This document shows positions 17,866-25,376 of a DNA stretch of 46,100 bases, piece by piece. The position numbers and the translations under genes are program-made. This stretch comes from CAHJXF01 sp038240015 (GTDB lineage Bacteria; Pseudomonadota; Gammaproteobacteria; Burkholderiales; Burkholderiaceae_D): assembly GCA_038240015.1 (NCBI GenBank), contig JBBSEF010000017.1, forward strand, positions 1-46,100. Direction: 5' to 3'. Every line of letters begins with the position of its first letter. Position 1 is the first letter of the stretch. The notes below the pieces were generated by a model. That model did not search any database, was not told where the DNA came from, and saw only the letters and a list, made by a program, of their open reading frames with translations.

Positions 17866-19440
17866 GTTCGGTACGGAGCTGGGCACTCTAGCCCCAGCAA
17901 TCCCGGCACCAGCAACGGCATACGCAAGAGCAACACGGCTTCCAGTGATCGTCACACTATCGCCGAGCATGCGCACCTCGCTCACAAGCGCCTTCAAATA
18001 CTGCTTGGCGAACGCCTGATTTTTCCCAAGCAAGACATTGCGCAGCGCCGTGCAGAAGTCGCCGACCTTGCTAGGTTGAATCGCGGACATCGGCATTTCT
18101 TGCCTACGACGCAACCCAGCCATTTCCACCAGCAGGGCTTCCCTTCGCCCCTTGTGCCCCTGCGCCCGTGCTTGCAAGGTTTCGTCCAATGGAAGCAGTC
18201 CCTTCTCGACTGCCTCATAGAGCTTGTTCAGCGCGTTGTCGGTTGAGTCGATCTCGCGCTTGAGGCGCGCCAGTTCTTCATCTTCCTTTGAACGGCCCTT
18301 CGTCATTGTCTTGCGCAGTTCGGCAATTAGGGTCTTGATTCTCGAAGGCGTGAAGACTTTGTCGGCAACAGCGTTGAGCACCGCCGCATCGAGTTTTTCA
18401 ACGCGAACGGCCCTACTCGCACAAGTGATGCGTTGTCCGTTGATCCTGCTGTTGCACTTGTAGTACCGATATCGGCCCCCTTTGCCAGTCGCGAGCGTCA
18501 TCCCCGCACCGCACTCGCCGCATTTCAATAAACCCGTCAGCAGCGTTGGCGAACTGAGTAAACGTGGCGGCACATTCGCCGGGGCGCGGGCCGCGGCGCG
18601 GCTCCGTACCCCGGCGAATGTGCCTCCCTCGATGATCGGTTCAACCTCTGTGATGATCCATTCATCTACGGGCTTTAACTTGCCGGTCTTGTTGTCGCGC
18701 TGATTAAAGATCGACCTCCCGGTATAGACGGGATTGCTCAAGACGTGATGCACCAGCATTCGATTCCACGGCGTTGCACGGTACTTGAGTCCCCGATGGT
18801 TCAGGACCTCCGCAATGCTCTTGGCACCAACCTCTAAGCCTTCGTGTCCGCATAGATAGAGGTCGAAGATCGAGCGCACCGTACTGGCTTCCGCTGGATC
18901 GAGTTCGATCCGCTTCTTGTTCCCGCGTCGACCCGGCAACGGAGTTTCAACAGCGCGATACCCGAAAGGCGGCCGGGAACCATTGAAGAATCCCTGCCGC
19001 GCGTTTTCCTTCATCGCCCGCAGCGTGTGCTTTGAGTTCTCCTTGCTCTGATATTCGTCGAACACACTGAATAGGCGTCGCATCATGCCGCCCGCAGGAT
19101 CATCGCTTTTGGGCTGCGTGATCGACACCAGCTCAACGCCCGCGCGACTTAGTGTTCGCTCATACAGGCCGAAGTCGATCGAGTCGCGAAAGAAGCGCGA
19201 CTGGCTATGAACGATGATCGCTTCGAAGGGCGCAGCGTCTGCTGTCGCCTCTGCAACCATCTTCTGAAAGATCGGGCGACGATCATCGGTAGCTGACGCG
19301 CCCGACTCAACGTATTCCTGTGCAATGGAATAGCCTTGCCGAGCGCACCAGTCGCGCATCTGTCGAAGCTGATCGGGAATCGATAAATCCTTTTCAGCTT
19401 GCTTGGTAGTGGACACCCGAGCGTAGAGCGCGACGGCCAT
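17824..19440 (-). CDS. large serine recombinase (element integrase)
   Basis: A 538-residue large serine recombinase expected to integrate and excise the element. The resolvase domain starts ALYARVSTTKQ with nucleophile Ser10 and contains IVHSQSRFFRDSIDFG. A recombinase domain (FGYRAVETP...ILNHRG-type region) follows. A zinc ribbon comes next, with cysteines in LLKCGECGAGM and YYKCNSR...TCASR, then a coiled-coil-like stretch (about 380-450). The last residues, WLPDLDSNQGHTD, are translated from the antisense of tRNA-Asn; the stop lies in the anticodon loop. AGGAG precedes the ATG, 2 bp after the upstream small gene. Tyrosine integrases are the usual tRNA users, so this pairing is notable. Confidence 0.93.
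   Translation of the reverse strand: MAVALYARVSTTKQAEKDLSIPDQLRQMRDWCARQGYSIAQEYVESGASATDDRRPIFQKMVAEATADAAPFEAIIVHSQSRFFRDSIDFGLYERTLSRAGVELVSITQPKSDDPAGGMMRRLFSVFDEYQSKENSKHTLRAMKENARQGFFNGSRPPFGYRAVETPLPGRRGNKKRIELDPAEASTVRSIFDLYLCGHEGLEVGAKSIAEVLNHRGLKYRATPWNRMLVHHVLSNPVYTGRSIFNQRDNKTGKLKPVDEWIITEVEPIIEGGTFAGVRSRAAARAPANVPPRLLSSPTLLTGLLKCGECGAGMTLATGKGGRYRYYKCNSRINGQRITCASRAVRVEKLDAAVLNAVADKVFTPSRIKTLIAELRKTMTKGRSKEDEELARLKREIDSTDNALNKLYEAVEKGLLPLDETLQARAQGHKGRREALLVEMAGLRRRQEMPMSAIQPSKVGDFCTALRNVLLGKNQAFAKQYLKALVSEVRMLGDSVTITGSRVALAYAVAGAGIAGARVPSSVPNWLPDLDSNQGHTD
17848..17865 (+). repeat. attL: 18-bp direct repeat at tRNA 3' end
   Basis: The sequence gtccaggtcggggagcca ends the tRNA and recurs exactly at 25377-25394. 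The two copies bound a 7,529-bp element. Confidence 0.92.
18569..18624. repeat. 16-bp perfect inverted repeat inside the recombinase gene
   Basis: Arms GGCACATTCGCCGGGG (18569-18584) and CCCCGGCGAATGTGCC (18609-18624) flank a 24-bp, almost entirely G/C spacer. The stretch encodes the linker before the zinc ribbon, which otherwise looks normal for the family. Confidence 0.85.
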
Positions 19441-19442
19441 GC

Positions 19443-19598
19443 TTACTCCTCCTGTTGCTCTTCTTGAATGCGGCTGAATTCCTTCAGCACTTCCGGCAAG
19501 AATGCCACGAGCAACTGCAACTCGCGCTCCTGGACGGGCACGGTTTCAGACGGCGAATCGATTTGGGCGTCAACTGTGAGGGATGGTGATTTCTTCAC
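19443..19598 (-). CDS. small acidic hypothetical protein upstream of recombinase
   Basis: A 51-residue protein, starting (as Met) KKSPSLTVDAQ and ending in a Glu/Gln-rich helix LLVAFLPEVLKEFSRIQEEQQEE. I do not recognise it. I chose a GTG start because a perfect AAGGAGGT lies 9 bp upstream. An ATG two bases nearer the Shine-Dalgarno opens only a 10-codon frame. Its stop is 2 bp before the recombinase ATG. That position would suit a recombination directionality factor or a regulator, but nothing in the sequence proves this. Confidence 0.55.
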   Translation of the reverse strand: MKKSPSLTVDAQIDSPSETVPVQERELQLLVAFLPEVLKEFSRIQEEQQEE

Positions 19599-19626
19599 GC
19601 ATGGCGCACCTCCTTCCTTTGCATGT

Positions 19627-19830
19627 CTATTCCCGCCCGTTCCGTCGATCCAAATGCTCAGCGACGACGCGTCGCAAGTCCGCCTCCAAACCATCCTTTC
19701 CAAACTGCTTCAAGAACAACCTACGAAAGGCTTGATATTGACGATCATTCAGTGAGGCCTCCGCTAGATCGAGCGCCGGCCCTTTACGCGCGTTGATGGC
19801 CGCTTGTAGCGCTGCGAGCAGCATGCTCAT
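19627..19830 (-). CDS. small hypothetical protein coupled to rep
   Basis: A 67-residue, probably all-helical protein (MSMLLAALQAAINARKGPAL...), not recognised. Its ATG overlaps the rep stop as ATGA, so translation is coupled to rep. It contains Arg/Lys-rich helices (RQYQAFRRLFLKQFGK and DLRRVVAEHLDRRNGRE) that could bind nucleic acid. Conservation of the operon layout in related elements would be the best test of whether it is real. Confidence 0.6.
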   Translation of the reverse strand: MSMLLAALQAAINARKGPALDLAEASLNDRQYQAFRRLFLKQFGKDGLEADLRRVVAEHLDRRNGRE

Positions 19831-20906
19831 CGCCCGAGCCTCACATCGACAATGCGTCGCTGCACATCCGTTTTCCAAGTGATTGGATCATGAACGCACG
19901 CGAGCAACGCACGGAGCGTCTCCTGTGCCTCGTTCTTTTCAACGAAATCTCGCTGGCTGAGTGCCCCTTCTAAGGCCGCTATGTTTTTCAGGTAGCCGTA
20001 AACGGCGATTCCAGACCGATAGAGTCGCTCTTGGATCGCTGCTTTCGGATCAATGCAGCGCAAGACGCCTTCACGCGGCATCACGCGCACCTGCTCTTGC
20101 ACCGCCAACCAGAACGGATGCATTGCCCACCGCGATCGATTGCTGTCATCGCTCTTGACGCGCAAGGTGTCGTGCTCGTGCGCCAAGTAGTGCAGCAGAT
20201 CGCCTTGCATATCCATCAAGCTTTCGAAACTTCGAATTCCGAAGCGACGAAGCATGCCCTTGCGCACCTGCCATTCAACGCGCCATACGTTTTCCGTCGC
20301 GCCGCCCCACAGCGGGTAAAACCAGACCTTGCCGCTGCTTTCGGCGATCTCGTCGCTCTTGTTGTAGATGCGGAGCATGGCGTCGCCACCAGCGCCGAAT
20401 TGAATCGTTTGTGTCTTTCGATCCTTTCGGAACGAAGCATCTTTCGCCGACATCGAGATCACGGAATCTGCATCGATGTCGACGCTTTCAAGATAGAAAT
20501 CGAAGGCGAAATCCACTCTCGAAAGCGATTCTTCTTTCGTAGCTCGGAATCCAAGTGAAGAGGCCCAATCTAGGAATCTTTGATGAAGATTGTTCGCCCC
20601 TTCTCTCCAAAGCGCTTCACTCCGGAAAGTTACGAAGAATGATGGCCGGTTGAACTCGCCGAAGGCGATTGTGCAATCTCGGTTCTGGATCATGAATGGA
20701 TAGCCCGAGCCGCTTCCCTGACCCAAGAGATAGAACTCAATTCCGCCAAGGTCGATAGCGCGCGGCTGCCGCTTTGGATCCTGCCGAATCGCCTCCTTGT
20801 CCGCGTACAAGCGCTCGAAATTAATGCCCCGTCCTGCAGTCGAGTCATGCAGCCAATGAGCACACTCCACGGTGTCGTGTCCGACAAGGAGGGGGCGAGT
20901 ATTCAC
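19827..20906 (-). CDS. Rep_trans-like replication initiation factor
   Basis: A 359-residue protein resembling the replication initiation factor (Rep_trans) family of rolling-circle plasmids, filamentous phages and MobT-type relaxases. Supporting segments are SLSRVDFAFDFYLE (an R-[IVL]-D-hydrophobic-D strand), MLRIYNKSDEI (a candidate catalytic Tyr near Lys), and VWRVEWQVRKGMLRRFGI. Family assignment is from these patterns and is not certain. It starts with GTG overlapping the RHH gene's TGA (GTGA) and overlaps the next gene by ATGA. Since no separate relaxase exists in the element, it may serve for both replication and transfer (inference). Confidence 0.68.
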   Translation of the reverse strand: MNTRPLLVGHDTVECAHWLHDSTAGRGINFERLYADKEAIRQDPKRQPRAIDLGGIEFYLLGQGSGSGYPFMIQNRDCTIAFGEFNRPSFFVTFRSEALWREGANNLHQRFLDWASSLGFRATKEESLSRVDFAFDFYLESVDIDADSVISMSAKDASFRKDRKTQTIQFGAGGDAMLRIYNKSDEIAESSGKVWFYPLWGGATENVWRVEWQVRKGMLRRFGIRSFESLMDMQGDLLHYLAHEHDTLRVKSDDSNRSRWAMHPFWLAVQEQVRVMPREGVLRCIDPKAAIQERLYRSGIAVYGYLKNIAALEGALSQRDFVEKNEAQETLRALLACVHDPITWKTDVQRRIVDVRLGR

Positions 20907-21328
20907 TTGCCGCCCTTTTCGATCCCACTCTTCGTTACCAGAAGATTTTCGAAGAGCCGCACCGTCTCTGGGCCACCCATCTCGATCTCAAGTTCCCGAT
21001 ACCGTTCATTTGACAGGTTTCGGAATTTGCCTCGAAGACCACCCAAGTAGTAGACCTGCTCGTCTCGGCCCATATCCTCCTGGACCATTTCTTGGAAGTC
21101 GCGCTCAATCGCCGCACCCAAACCCTCTGGCAGCGAACGCTCGAGTTCGTCAAGAGCAGAAGTGAGTAGGTCGGCCACGATTTGCGTTCGCGGTCTCTGC
21201 GGGTAAATTTCTCCAAGAGCCGCAAGCTTTGCCGCCACATGCAACGGCAACCGAAAGGAATACTGCTTGGGCGTCAGCCGCGTGTTGTCTGGCGACCCCC
21301 ACACCTCATGCAATCTCGATGCTTTCAT
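20903..21328 (-). CDS. ribbon-helix-helix-type DNA-binding protein, first gene of rep operon
   Basis: A 141-residue protein. The segment YSFRLPLHVAAKLAALGEIYPQRPRTQIVADLLTSALDELE has the strand-helix-helix layout of RHH (CopG/Arc) repressors, preceded by KQ. The C-terminal 70 residues are acidic and not recognised. I chose the ATG at 21328 (MKASRLHE) because a perfect 16-bp palindrome occupies 21343-21358, where the other possible start (21346) lies. It is the likely autoregulator of the rep-recombinase operon. Confidence 0.7.
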   Translation of the reverse strand: MKASRLHEVWGSPDNTRLTPKQYSFRLPLHVAAKLAALGEIYPQRPRTQIVADLLTSALDELERSLPEGLGAAIERDFQEMVQEDMGRDEQVYYLGGLRGKFRNLSNERYRELEIEMGGPETVRLFENLLVTKSGIEKGGK

Positions 21329-21342
21329 GCGACACCCGTTCG

Positions 21343-21391
21343 ACATTCAATTGAATGTTGCAAGGTAGCGCACGATCCTTTGTGCTGTCAA
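21343..21391 (-). promoter_or_regulatory. promoter and palindromic operator of the rep operon
   Basis: On the minus strand a -35 TTGACA (21386-21391) lies 18 bp from a weak -10 TACCTT (21362-21367). A perfect 16-bp palindrome, ACATTCAATTGAATGT (21343-21358), follows, 15 bp before the RHH start codon. Its position just past the -10 suits repression by the RHH protein. Confidence 0.65.
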
Positions 21392-21640
21392 GCATTCCCC
21401 CAGAACCCCACAGGTACCTCCCACGCCTCTGCGTGGCAGTCGCCACGGCGTAGGCCCCTCCTATGGACTTCTGCGCAGCAGTGGTCACCTTTCGCTAAAA
21501 ACCAAAAGCCCCTACTCTCCGTCTCTTCTTGTCTTCTGTATCCGTAAACCCCCGTGTTACCCAGCCGGGGGATAACGTAAGCAGCGGCAGTTGGTCCCAT
21601 GCGTGACTGCCGACTCCACTGTCTCGCCGCTCGATTCGAG
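21359..21640. other. divergent intergenic region, candidate origin
   Basis: No convincing gene lies between the two divergent operons. The region holds a hairpin CGTGGC-AGTC-GCCACG (21432-21447), a CTGCGCAG palindrome near 21475, a pyrimidine-rich tract at 21510-21540, and a hairpin with arms CCCCCG and CGGGGG (21549-21571). If the Rep_trans-like protein nicks its own element, a double-stranded origin would be expected here or inside rep. Confidence 0.4.
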
Positions 21641-21652
21641 ATACACTAACTA

Positions 21653-21673
21653 TGTGTGTCACCGTGACACACA
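21653..21673. promoter_or_regulatory. 21-bp perfect palindrome, operator of the R-M cassette
   Basis: Arms TGTGTGTCAC and GTGACACACA flank a single C. The site lies 19 bp before the start codon of the second RHH gene, where a bound repressor would block transcription. It is the likely operator of that RHH protein. Confidence 0.7.
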
Positions 21674-21692
21674 CTGTACATCCAAGGAATGC

Positions 21693-21884
21693 ATGAGCGA
21701 AATCGGCTTGCGAATACGCGTGGACGATGATCTGCGTTTGCAGTTTCTCGAAATTTGTCGGGCTCAGGACACAACGGCCGCCCAACTGATTCGCGGGTTC
21801 ATGCGCGGGTATGTTGACCAATACGGGCTCAGCGCGAAGCAACGCGAGCTCTTCGAAACGTCAAAGATCAGCGTCGAATCCTGA
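21693..21884 (+). CDS. small ribbon-helix-helix regulator of the R-M cassette
   Basis: A 63-residue protein, MSEIGLRIRVDDDLRLQFLE..., with the RHH pattern: strand GLRIRVDD, helix DLRLQFLEICRAQ, turn, helix TTAAQLIRGFMRGYVDQY. AAGGA lies 5 bp before the ATG. It ends 25 bp before the double methyltransferase on the same strand and sits behind a perfect palindrome. It probably controls expression of the cassette, doing the job that helix-turn-helix C proteins do in other restriction-modification systems (inference). Confidence 0.78.
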   Translation: MSEIGLRIRVDDDLRLQFLEICRAQDTTAAQLIRGFMRGYVDQYGLSAKQRELFETSKISVES

Positions 21885-21909
21885 CCAACTTAATGAGCAA
21901 GACGGCAAG

Positions 21910-24114
21910 ATGAAGCAATTGACCGCGATTTCTTTGTTCGCAGGTGGCGGCGGAATGACGTTGGGTGTTGAAGCCGCAGGCTTCAGGACGCTCTTCGCGA
22001 CAGACGTCGAGGCGTCTTCAGCTCGAACATTTGCAGAGAACCTCCCAACCGTTCCTTTCTTTGCGGGCGACATTAGGCATCTCACCAGAGACAAAATTCA
22101 CTACTATATTAAGAGTGAACGGGTTGATCTAGTTATTGGCGGTCCACCATGCCAAGGCTTTTCGACTCTCGGAGATCAGAATCCAGCGGATCCGCGAAAT
22201 GGTCTATTTTGGTGCTTTGTAAACGTTGTTAAGTGGACAAATCCAACCTGCTTCATCATGGAGAACGTCAATTATCTGCGTACTCAATATGGCGGCCGCT
22301 ATGAAAGAGAAATCATTTCTGCATTCCAGTCGCTCGGGTACAGAGTCAGCGTCTCGACTCTCAATGCTGCAGACTACGGCGTTCCGCAGAATCGGAAGAG
22401 AGTTTTTTTTATCGGCACTCGACTAGCAGCGCCTTTCGTGTGGCCGGACCCTACGCACGGTTCCGGAAAGGCGCCTCATATCAGCGTTTGGGCCGCTATC
22501 GCTGACCTTCACGAGGAGTGTGGCGAAAGCGTCGCCAATCATTCGTTTCTTCGGCATGGCCCGATCGTAGTGTCCCGCTATCGCCTCATTCCCGAAGGCG
22601 GTCGCATGCCCCCGCCTTCAGATCTACCTGAAGCAATTCGACGCAAGAACTTCGGCAATACATACAAACGCCTTCACAGGGAGCGGCCCTCGCTCACCCT
22701 CGTTCCAGGCAACAACGCTTTCCCCGTCCATCCAGTGGCGGACAGAAGCTTGTCTCCTCGCGAAGCCGCGCGACTACAAACCTTTCCGGATCACTTCGTG
22801 TTCTACGGCTCGCGCGCCGAACAATGCAAACTCGTCGGAAACGCGGTCCCCGTAACTCTTGCGAAAGTTGTCGGCGTCGCGGCGCTAGCGCATATGACGG
22901 CAAAAGATACTCACGTTGACCGACCGACCCCGAGTTCAGTCACTCGACGCCAACTAGCCCTGCCGCTCAACACGGCGCCCTACCGTTACGCTGCAAAGCC
23001 AACTGGCCTCGCAGCAGTCAGCTTTTTCACTGGAATCGGTGGTTTGTTACTTGGGTTCAAAAACGCTGGATTCCGTATTATCTCGTCGTACGACTTGAAA
23101 AACAGCGTCGCAAATAATCTAGCAGTTAATTTCGGCGATGTTTCTCATAGAAAAGCTGACGTAGCACGAATGACGAAACGCGAGCTAGCCGCAGACGTCC
23201 GCAACCAGACCGTTGACGTTGTATTTGGCGGCCCTCCCTGCCAAGGATTCTCAGTCTTTGGTCGACGTCGCTTCGTCAATACTAAAGATCACAAGCCTGA
23301 TCAGGACGAACGGAACGAGTTGTCAATGCGTTATCTTGACTTGGCTATTTATCTGAAACCCAAGGCAATATTTCTCGAAAATGTAAAAGGATTTATTTCT
23401 ACCCCGCGTGGCGAAGGCAGTTATCTCTCCGAAATGGAAAATCGGCTTTGTAAAGCCGGCTACGAATTTAAGCATGAAATTGTCAATTGCGCCGACTACG
23501 GCGTTGCTCAGGCACGGGAGCGATTCATCCTCGTCGCCTGGAAAAAAGGCCTCGATTTTCACTGGCCAGAGCCAAAGTTTTTTGCCAAACCAAAAGCGTG
23601 GCAACGTCGACATGTGACGCTGAACGATGTGATTTCAGACTTAATGGACCCGACAACTGAAGGCAATGCCTTCAGCCACGTTCCGATGAATCATAAGCAA
23701 TTAGTCGTCGAGCGTTACAAGCTGATTCCCGAAGGAGGTCGACTCCCAGAGGCAGACCTACCGGAGCGACTCCGCCAAGGTTACCGCTCTGACAGTGTGA
23801 AAAACTTCAGCCACGTCTACAAGCGTCTCTCGATGAATGCTCCGGCGACTACCATGGTTCCCGGCCACAACGCATTCCCCGTACACCCGATCCTAAATCG
23901 AACGCTAACCGTCCGCGAAGCTGCGCGGATTCAGGGTTTCCCTGACTGGATGCGCTTCTTAGGTACCCGACAGCAACAGTGCACATTAGTGGGCAATGCA
24001 GTGCCTCCGCTTTTGGCTGAAGTGTTTGCCGTGAATATAGCGAAATGTCTCAATGGCAATTTTGAAGATCCAGGATATAAGCGAGACATATATGATTTGG
24101 CTACGGCTTCGTGA
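21910..24114 (+). CDS. tandem-domain C5 cytosine DNA methyltransferase
   Basis: A 734-residue protein with two complete C5-methyltransferase domains in tandem. Domain 1 (about 5-350) has motif I SLFAGGGGMTLG, the PCQ site GGPPCQGFS (Cys81), ENV, QNRKRVFFIG, and motifs IX-X ending QCKLVGNAVP. Domain 2 (about 368-715) has SFFTGIGGLLLGF, GGPPCQGFSVFG (Cys444), ENV, QARERFILVAW and QQCTLVGNAVPP. Both recognition regions share RY-x-LIPEGGR, YKRL and PG-[NH]-NAFPVHP, so the domains are paralogues from a duplication. The likely role is to protect both strands of a target from the nuclease encoded next. A/T-rich codon use differs from the chromosome. Confidence 0.95.
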   Translation: MKQLTAISLFAGGGGMTLGVEAAGFRTLFATDVEASSARTFAENLPTVPFFAGDIRHLTRDKIHYYIKSERVDLVIGGPPCQGFSTLGDQNPADPRNGLFWCFVNVVKWTNPTCFIMENVNYLRTQYGGRYEREIISAFQSLGYRVSVSTLNAADYGVPQNRKRVFFIGTRLAAPFVWPDPTHGSGKAPHISVWAAIADLHEECGESVANHSFLRHGPIVVSRYRLIPEGGRMPPPSDLPEAIRRKNFGNTYKRLHRERPSLTLVPGNNAFPVHPVADRSLSPREAARLQTFPDHFVFYGSRAEQCKLVGNAVPVTLAKVVGVAALAHMTAKDTHVDRPTPSSVTRRQLALPLNTAPYRYAAKPTGLAAVSFFTGIGGLLLGFKNAGFRIISSYDLKNSVANNLAVNFGDVSHRKADVARMTKRELAADVRNQTVDVVFGGPPCQGFSVFGRRRFVNTKDHKPDQDERNELSMRYLDLAIYLKPKAIFLENVKGFISTPRGEGSYLSEMENRLCKAGYEFKHEIVNCADYGVAQARERFILVAWKKGLDFHWPEPKFFAKPKAWQRRHVTLNDVISDLMDPTTEGNAFSHVPMNHKQLVVERYKLIPEGGRLPEADLPERLRQGYRSDSVKNFSHVYKRLSMNAPATTMVPGHNAFPVHPILNRTLTVREAARIQGFPDWMRFLGTRQQQCTLVGNAVPPLLAEVFAVNIAKCLNGNFEDPGYKRDIYDLATAS

Positions 24115-25256
24115 GTACTAATCACGATATCTTGGCATATGCCGTTGCGACGGAAGCTGTCCGCCGTGTGCGTATTGGAGTCCCTCCTTGGCTCGCGTTG
24201 CTCTCTACTACCGCCTATATTACGTCGTCGCGAGCGTGGCCAGTTCCAGATTTCGTGTTGGTCGACAGCAATAACATTGCCGTCGCCGCCGAATTTAAGC
24301 CTCCCCAGCAAACAAAGCGCGAATATCTAACAGGCCTCGGCCAAGCAGTTGCATATACACGCGACTTTGACTATGGTTTATTGATTATCCCCGACATTGC
24401 GGACGATGGTTATCCGATAGCGCAGCACGTCGTGAGCATATTACAGCAGGCGCCTTGGGCACAAAGTCCCGTGGGCGTTATTTCATATAATCCTGCTCTC
24501 TTTTCTCCGTCAAATCCTCATTTCACTGAGGCTCACTTCTTTTCGAAACGTGCCAGTCGCCCTGTAGCGCCAGCGGCTCTTGACTCAAGCTTTTATGCTA
24601 AGTGGCGGGAAATCAGTCCAGAAGAGATGTTTGCTCTGCTATCGCACTCGTACGATGAAGTTCGTCGTCCGTCTACGCCAACTGGAACTATTCGTGATCG
24701 CGCGTTTTTGCGTCTATGGGGTGATATTCAAGCACATCGACTGCATCATTGGGGCGGTGGCGTTAGAAACTATGGAACAACGATACAAATCCGAACTGGT
24801 GTAAACAAGAATTATCGAAACTTCCTTTATCACGTGGGATGGACTGAGTCTGACGGCTCTTTGACGAAGGAGGGACTTGAGGTCTTTCATGTTGGGACCT
24901 TGTATGGCGCCAACTCACGCCCATTTCTTGACGCACTTTCGCGAAGCGTCCTTTTAGAGGGAAAGCACCTTATTCTCTTTAATGCGATCGCGGAGTATCA
25001 AGACTTAGTTCGTCCGTTTCCTGCAGAGCAGATTTGGTTAGAAGGCTTGGAAAACTATTTGTATACAAAAGGGCTTCTGAAACGAAATCCTGCGCGGGCT
25101 GCGGCCGCTATTGCTGGATCAGCACGCGCGTTCTTTAAAGCTGAGAAGCAGCTCTGGCGAAATCTTGAGCTGATAAAACCTCGAGGCGCACGAGTTTTTC
25201 ATCCTGGGCGCGGACTGATCTTCAACTGGTCTCGCATCACTGACCTCGTTCAATAG
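24111..25256 (+). CDS. putative PD-(D/E)XK restriction endonuclease
   Basis: A 381-residue protein whose GTG start overlaps the methyltransferase stop (GTGA), so the two are translationally coupled. Residues 46-63 read PDFVLVDSNNIAVAAEFK: Pro46-Asp47 and Glu61-x-Lys63 fit the PD-(D/E)XK nuclease core, and GLGQAVAY (Gln78-Ala79) fits the helix that often follows. The rest is not recognised. The call rests on the partial motif and on position beside the methyltransferase. Codon use is A/T-rich like its partner. It could instead be an accessory protein of the modification gene. Confidence 0.72.
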   Translation: MSTNHDILAYAVATEAVRRVRIGVPPWLALLSTTAYITSSRAWPVPDFVLVDSNNIAVAAEFKPPQQTKREYLTGLGQAVAYTRDFDYGLLIIPDIADDGYPIAQHVVSILQQAPWAQSPVGVISYNPALFSPSNPHFTEAHFFSKRASRPVAPAALDSSFYAKWREISPEEMFALLSHSYDEVRRPSTPTGTIRDRAFLRLWGDIQAHRLHHWGGGVRNYGTTIQIRTGVNKNYRNFLYHVGWTESDGSLTKEGLEVFHVGTLYGANSRPFLDALSRSVLLEGKHLILFNAIAEYQDLVRPFPAEQIWLEGLENYLYTKGLLKRNPARAAAAIAGSARAFFKAEKQLWRNLELIKPRGARVFHPGRGLIFNWSRITDLVQ

Positions 25257-25376
25257 CTGGCGATACATTGGCCGCATGCTCGTACTTGCTGAAGAGTCAC
25301 GACGGTTGCTGTGCGGCCTTAGCTCGCTTGGACCCTATGGAGAGATAGGCACGCTGATTTGCCAATTCTCAGTTTT
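25257..25376. other. right-end flank of the element, no gene seen
   Basis: No gene is supported here. In the circular form, the minus strand of this stretch would supply a different end for the recombinase: after WLPDLD the frame would read KTENWQISVPISP and stop at 25335-25337. Confidence 0.5.
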
